DNA of 64,000 bases from Modestobacter marinus (GTDB lineage Bacteria > Actinomycetota > Actinomycetes > Mycobacteriales > Geodermatophilaceae), in assembly GCF_019799945.1 (NCBI RefSeq), contig NZ_JABGCH010000014.1:1-64000 (forward strand), given 5' to 3'. This document shows positions 59,727-64,000 of the stretch, in pieces; the stretch's first letter is position 1; each line of letters begins with the position of its first letter. The notes below the pieces were generated by a model. The model was not told the origin of the DNA and made no database searches. It saw only the letters and a list, made by a program, of their open reading frames with translations. A program made the position numbers and the translations under genes.

Positions 59727-61502
59727 TCAGCCGACGCCGGCGGTGGCCACGTCGTAGCCCCCGTAGGGCTGCATCACGACGCCGTTGCGCAGCCGCTGCC
59801 CGCTGAGCAGCTGCACCCGGGCCTCGGCCAGCGGCACGTACACCCCGGTCGCCTCGGCCGCGCCGACGACCTGCCGCCAGGCCTCGTCGGCGGCCGCCGG
59901 CTCGGCGGCCGCCCGGGCGGTGTCGACCCGGGCGTTGATCTCCGGGGTGTCGAGGTGGGCGTAGTTGGTGTTGCCCACCGTGCGGATGGACCGGCCGTCG
60001 ACCAATGGGACCAGGAACGACGCTGGGGTCGGGAAGTCCGCCTTCCAGGTGGCCAGCACGATGCCGTAGCCGTTGGCGGTGACCGTCTCGGGGTTGCCGA
60101 TGTCGGTGGCGTAGTACGTGGTCGGGTCCAGCGGCCGCACCTCCGCCGTGATGCCGACCTCGGCGAGTGCCCCGGAGACGGTGTCCGCCAGGGCGACGGC
60201 GTTCAGGGCGTCGGGGACGGCTATCACCGTGCTGAACCCGTCGGGCCGCCCGCACCGCTCCAGCGCCTCCCGGGCGGCGTCGAGGTCCGGCTGGGGATCG
60301 GCCTGCTCGGGACCGCCGTCCAGCGCCCGCGGCCACAGGTGAGCGGTCCGCACCGCGTTGGTGGACCCGCCGATGCTCTCCTGCACCGCGGCCCGGTCGA
60401 CGACGGCGGCGACCGCGGCCCGGCAGTCGGCGTTGTCCATCGGGGCGACCGTCGTGGGCAGGGCGAGCAGCCGCACCGAGCCGGTGGTCACGTCGTCGAC
60501 GCGGGCGGCGACCTGCTCGTCGTCCAGCCGGCCGGTGGTGATCGTCTGCTGGACCCCGCTGCCGGAGAGGTCGATGTCGGCCGAGCCGGCCAGCAGCGCC
60601 TGGTCACGGGCCAGGCCGGACATCCCGGTGCGGACGACGACCGCGTCGGGCAGCGCGGTGCGCACCTCGTCGGTCGCCGGGTCCCACTCCGGGTTGCGCT
60701 CCAGCCGGATGCCGGCCCGGGCGTCGACCGAGGCGACCAGGTACGGCCCCGACGAGATCGGCTTCTCGCCGTACGCCCCGGCGGCGTCGTTGGCGCCCGG
60801 CACCGGGCTGCTCGAGGGCAGCGCCATCACGAACGGGAAGTCCAGGGCCGGGGTGGTCAGCGTGAAGGTGATCGTCCGGTCGTCCGGCGTGGCGATCGAG
60901 CCGAGGCCGAGCTTGTCCGCGGTCTCGTCCTGGTAGGGCCCGGCGTAGGGGTTGGCCGGGTCGTCGAGCAGGTCGACGACGTAGCTGGGGCCGCCCACCA
61001 CGACGTCGGAGGCGAAGGACCGCTCGATGCCGTACTTGACGTCCCGGGAGGTGATGGGCTGGCCGGTCTCGAAGCGGATGCCGTCCTTGAGGGTGAAGGT
61101 CCAGGTCCGCCCGCCGTCGGGCGTGCTGCCCAGGTCGGTGGCGAGGTCGGGGACCAGCTCGTCGGTCCGCCCCGGCTCGGTCGAGTAGGTCACCAGCGTG
61201 CGGACGTAGAGCCGCATCAGGTTCCAGACGCCGGGCACGTAGGAGCGCTGCGGGTCCAGGCTGTCCACCTCGCCGGTGACCAGCCGCAGCGTGCCACCGG
61301 TCGCGTCGGACGGGGCGCGCACGCCGTCGACGCCGGCGCCGGCCTCCCCGGTGAGGGTGGGCACGCCGGCCACGCCGCTGTTGCCGCTGCCGCAGCCGAC
61401 CAGCAACCCGAGGACGAGGAGGAGGGACAGTACGACGGCCGGTCGGTGCGCGCCCCGGAGGGGACGGCGGCCGGCCGGCCGTCGGTCAGTGCGGTGGATC
61501 AC
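59727..61502 (-). CDS. ABC transporter substrate-binding lipoprotein (peptide/nickel family 5)
   Basis: A 591-residue protein. A basic N-terminus and hydrophobic core end in the lipobox LLVGC near residue 37. Typical SBP_bac_5 motifs follow: YVRTLVTYSTEPG, WTFTLKDGIRFETGQPITSRDVKYGIERSF and ISSGPYLVASVDAR. It should bind oligopeptides or similar at the outer face of the membrane. No permease or ATPase genes are nearby, so it is an orphan. GTG 61502 begins at the signal peptide, with GGAG about 11 bases upstream. Confidence 0.92.
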   Translation of the reverse strand: MIHRTDRRPAGRRPLRGAHRPAVVLSLLLVLGLLVGCGSGNSGVAGVPTLTGEAGAGVDGVRAPSDATGGTLRLVTGEVDSLDPQRSYVPGVWNLMRLYVRTLVTYSTEPGRTDELVPDLATDLGSTPDGGRTWTFTLKDGIRFETGQPITSRDVKYGIERSFASDVVVGGPSYVVDLLDDPANPYAGPYQDETADKLGLGSIATPDDRTITFTLTTPALDFPFVMALPSSSPVPGANDAAGAYGEKPISSGPYLVASVDARAGIRLERNPEWDPATDEVRTALPDAVVVRTGMSGLARDQALLAGSADIDLSGSGVQQTITTGRLDDEQVAARVDDVTTGSVRLLALPTTVAPMDNADCRAAVAAVVDRAAVQESIGGSTNAVRTAHLWPRALDGGPEQADPQPDLDAAREALERCGRPDGFSTVIAVPDALNAVALADTVSGALAEVGITAEVRPLDPTTYYATDIGNPETVTANGYGIVLATWKADFPTPASFLVPLVDGRSIRTVGNTNYAHLDTPEINARVDTARAAAEPAAADEAWRQVVGAAEATGVYVPLAEARVQLLSGQRLRNGVVMQPYGGYDVATAGVG

Positions 61503-61539
61503 CGTGGTGCTTGCTCCGCCCGGTCAGTGCCGGCGGCGG

Positions 61540-62352
61540 TCAGCCCCCGTCGGCGGCGTGTCGACAGATCGATGCGAACTCGTCGGCGTCCAGGCTGGCA
61601 CCGCCGACGAGCGCTCCGTCGACGTCCGGCCCGGCGAGGATGCCGGCCGCGCTACCGGCCTTCACCGACCCGCCGTAGAGGATACGGACGCCCGCCGCCG
61701 TCTCCGGGCCGACGCTCTCGGCGAGCCGCGCCCGGAGTGCGGCGCAGACCTCCTGCGCGTCGTCCGGGGTGGCCACCTCACCGGTGCCGATCGCCCACAC
61801 CGGCTCGTAGGCGACCACCAGGCCGCCGAGCTGCTCGGCGGTCAGCCCGGCCAGGGCCGCGTCGAGCTGGCCGGTGCAGTGCGCGACGTGCGCGCCGGTC
61901 CGCCGGACGTCGAGCCCTTCCCCCACGCAGAGCAGGGGCGTGAGCCCGTGGCGCAGCGCCGCCTGGACCTTGCTGGCGACGACGGCGTCGTCCTCGGCGT
62001 GCAGCGTGCGCCGCTCCGAGTGACCGACGACGACGTACTGGCAGGCCAGCGCCGCCAGCATCGCCCCGCTGACCTCACCGGTGTAAGCACCGGAGTCCTG
62101 CGCCGAGAGGTCCTGCGCGCCGTACCCGATCGCCAGCTTGTCCCCGGCGACCAGCGTCTGGACGCTGCGCAGCGCGGTGAACGGCGGGAGCACGACCACC
62201 TCGGCGGCCTCGAGCTGGACCTCGGTGAGCGAGAAGGCCAGCTTCTGGACCAGCCCGATGGCCTCGAGGTGGGTCAGGTTCATCTTCCAGTTGCCCGCGA
62301 TGAGCGGACGGCGCCCCTCGCGGACCGCCGGGGTGTTCCTCGTGCGTGCCAT
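61540..62352 (-). CDS. tpiA: Triosephosphate isomerase
   Basis: A 270-residue TIM barrel. LIAGNWKMN holds the catalytic Lys, VVVGHSERR the catalytic His, and [13 protein letters not shown] the catalytic Glu. ATG 62352 is chosen over ATG 62358, because the GAGGGG ribosome site would touch the earlier one. It interconverts dihydroxyacetone-P and glyceraldehyde-3-P. It follows pgk by ten bases. Confidence 0.96.
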   Translation of the reverse strand: MARTRNTPAVREGRRPLIAGNWKMNLTHLEAIGLVQKLAFSLTEVQLEAAEVVVLPPFTALRSVQTLVAGDKLAIGYGAQDLSAQDSGAYTGEVSGAMLAALACQYVVVGHSERRTLHAEDDAVVASKVQAALRHGLTPLLCVGEGLDVRRTGAHVAHCTGQLDAALAGLTAEQLGGLVVAYEPVWAIGTGEVATPDDAQEVCAALRARLAESVGPETAAGVRILYGGSVKAGSAAGILAGPDVDGALVGGASLDADEFASICRHAADGG

Positions 62353-62362
62353 CGCCATCCCC

Positions 62363-63570
62363 TCAGTCGGCGAGCGCCGCGAGGCCCGGCAGCTGCCGGC
62401 CCTCGAGGTACTCCAGGGACGCGCCGCCCCCGGTGCTGATGTGCCCGTACGCGGCCTCGTCGAGGCCGAGCTGCCGGACGGCGGCCGCGGAGTCGCCCCC
62501 GCCGACCACCGACAGCCCGTCGACCGCGGCGACCGCCTGCGCGACACCGCGGGTGCCGGCCTGGAAGGGGGCCAGCTCGAAGACGCCCATCGGCCCGTTC
62601 CAGAACACCGTGCGCGCGTCGCCGAGCGAGGAGCCGAAGAGCTCCACGGTGCGCGGGCCCACGTCGAGGCCCATCTGCCCGTCCGGGATCTCCTCCACGG
62701 GGACGACGGTCGTCTCGACGTCGGCGCTGAACTCCGGCGCGCAGACGACGTCGAGCGGCAGCACGATCCGGTTGCCGGCCTCGGCCAGCAGCCGCCGGCA
62801 GGTGTCGACCTGGTCGGCCTCCAGCAGCGACTTGCCGACGCCGTGCCCCTGGGCGGCCAGGAACGTGAAGCACATCCCGCCGCCCACCAGCAGGGTGTCG
62901 ACCTTGGGCAGCAGCGCCTCGATGACGGCGAGCTTGTCGCTCACCTTCGAGCCGCCGAGCACCACGACGTAGGGCCGCTCCGGGTCCTGGGTGAGCCGGG
63001 TCAGCACCTCCAGCTCCCGGGCGACCAGCCGCCCGGCGGCGTGCGGCAGCCGCTCGGCGATGTCGTACACCGAGGCGTGCTTGCGGTGCACCGCACCGAA
63101 GGCGTCGTCGACGTAGAGGTCGGCCAGCCCGGCCAGCCGGTCGGCGAGCTCCCCGCGGACGGCGTCGTCCTTGCTGGTCTCCGCCGCCTCGAAGCGGACG
63201 TTCTCCAGCAGCAGCACGTTGCCGTCGGCGAGCCCCGCCACCCGGCCGGAGGCGTCCGGTCCGGCGACGTCGGCCGCCAGCGGGACGTCGGTGCCCAGCA
63301 GCTCGCCCAGGCGGGCGGCGACCGGCGCGAGGGAGTACTGCGGGTCCGGCTCGCCCTTGGGACGGCCCAGGTGCGCGGCGACGATGACCCGGGCGCCGGC
63401 CTCCCGCAGCGCCTGGATGGTGGGCACGCTCGCCCGGATCCGGCCGTCGTCGGTGATCGCGGCCGCGCCCTCGCCGAGCCGGGCCTGGTCCAGGGGGACG
63501 TTCAGGTCGGCGCGCAGCAGGACGCGCCGACCCGCGACCCCGTCGGCGATGAGCTCGTCGACGGACCGCA

Positions 63571-63571
<1 letters not shown>
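62363..63571 (-). CDS. pgk: Phosphoglycerate kinase
   Basis: A 402-residue kinase. [38 protein letters not shown] and [14 protein letters not shown], with [11 protein letters not shown] for the nucleotide, are all present. It makes ATP from 1,3-bisphosphoglycerate. ATG 63571 overlaps the gap stop by one base (TGATG). Confidence 0.97.

Positions 63572-64000
<429 letters not shown>

Noticed and set aside
58869-61943. Open frame of about 1,000 codons opposite rbpA, secG and the solute-binding protein
   Set aside because: Composition is that of a GC-driven shadow (Arg, Gly, His, Val-rich). The minus-strand genes are well supported.

Overview
This 64 kb window is high-GC actinobacterial chromosome. 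RbpA, a SufR-SufBDCSU-SufT cluster, OpcA, PntAB, AURKA-free core metabolism, frequent GTG starts and TANNNT -10 boxes 6-8 nt before start codons (leaderless mRNAs) fit Actinomycetota. The gene repertoire and style suggest Geodermatophilaceae (Blastococcus, Geodermatophilus or Modestobacter type); this placement is inference. I saw no rRNA, tRNA, CRISPR array, insertion sequence or prophage.

Layout. 1-850: the tail of a DeoR-type regulator and an azlCD remnant. 871-3821: transhydrogenase pntAB. 4019-6669: a tightly overlapping five-gene operon (DUF2975, XRE, small membrane protein, ABC ATPase, permease). 6702-7986: small ORFs and a relatively AT-rich gap. 7987-10688: furA-katG. 10800-13246: cupin and alcohol dehydrogenase, followed by two gene remnants fused at a deletion point. 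13379-18045: accessory genes, including a 5' duplicate fragment of a quinone oxidoreductase gene. 18122-21212: MoxR-DUF58-VWA operon. 21476-25622: NlpC/P60 peptidase, acyl-CoA ligase, sirtuin. 25788-32082: aconitase, SDR, CbiX-like chelatase, sulfurtransferase and small proteins. 32209-37033: ABC exporter, enoyl-CoA hydratase, HTH protein, ABC-F. 37164-41230: two tandem very hydrophobic paralogs. 41960-48886: the complete suf operon under SufR. 49051-51173: ctaA and ctaB convergent. 51490-58633: pentose-phosphate cluster tkt-tal-zwf-opcA-pgl. 58757-64000: rbpA, then the glycolytic run gap-pgk-tpiA, an inserted substrate-binding lipoprotein gene, and secG.

The pieces cohere as redox and central carbon metabolism: NADPH supply (PntAB, Zwf-OpcA-Pgl), peroxide defence (FurA-KatG), Fe-S assembly (Suf) feeding enzymes such as aconitase, and heme A synthesis (CtaAB).

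The most unusual signal is a dispersed family of 55-75 nt stem-loops. Six intergenic sites carry it, each starting at or within a few bases of a stop codon with the motif GAAGGACC or a close variant. In four copies the outer stem arms differ in sequence yet pair perfectly, which is covariation. One copy lies in frame inside pgl, and another reaches the start codon region of the next gene. Other points of interest are the deletion that fused two divergent genes, a perfect 33-bp tandem duplication inside ctaB, and a structured leader upstream of the NlpC/P60 peptidase.
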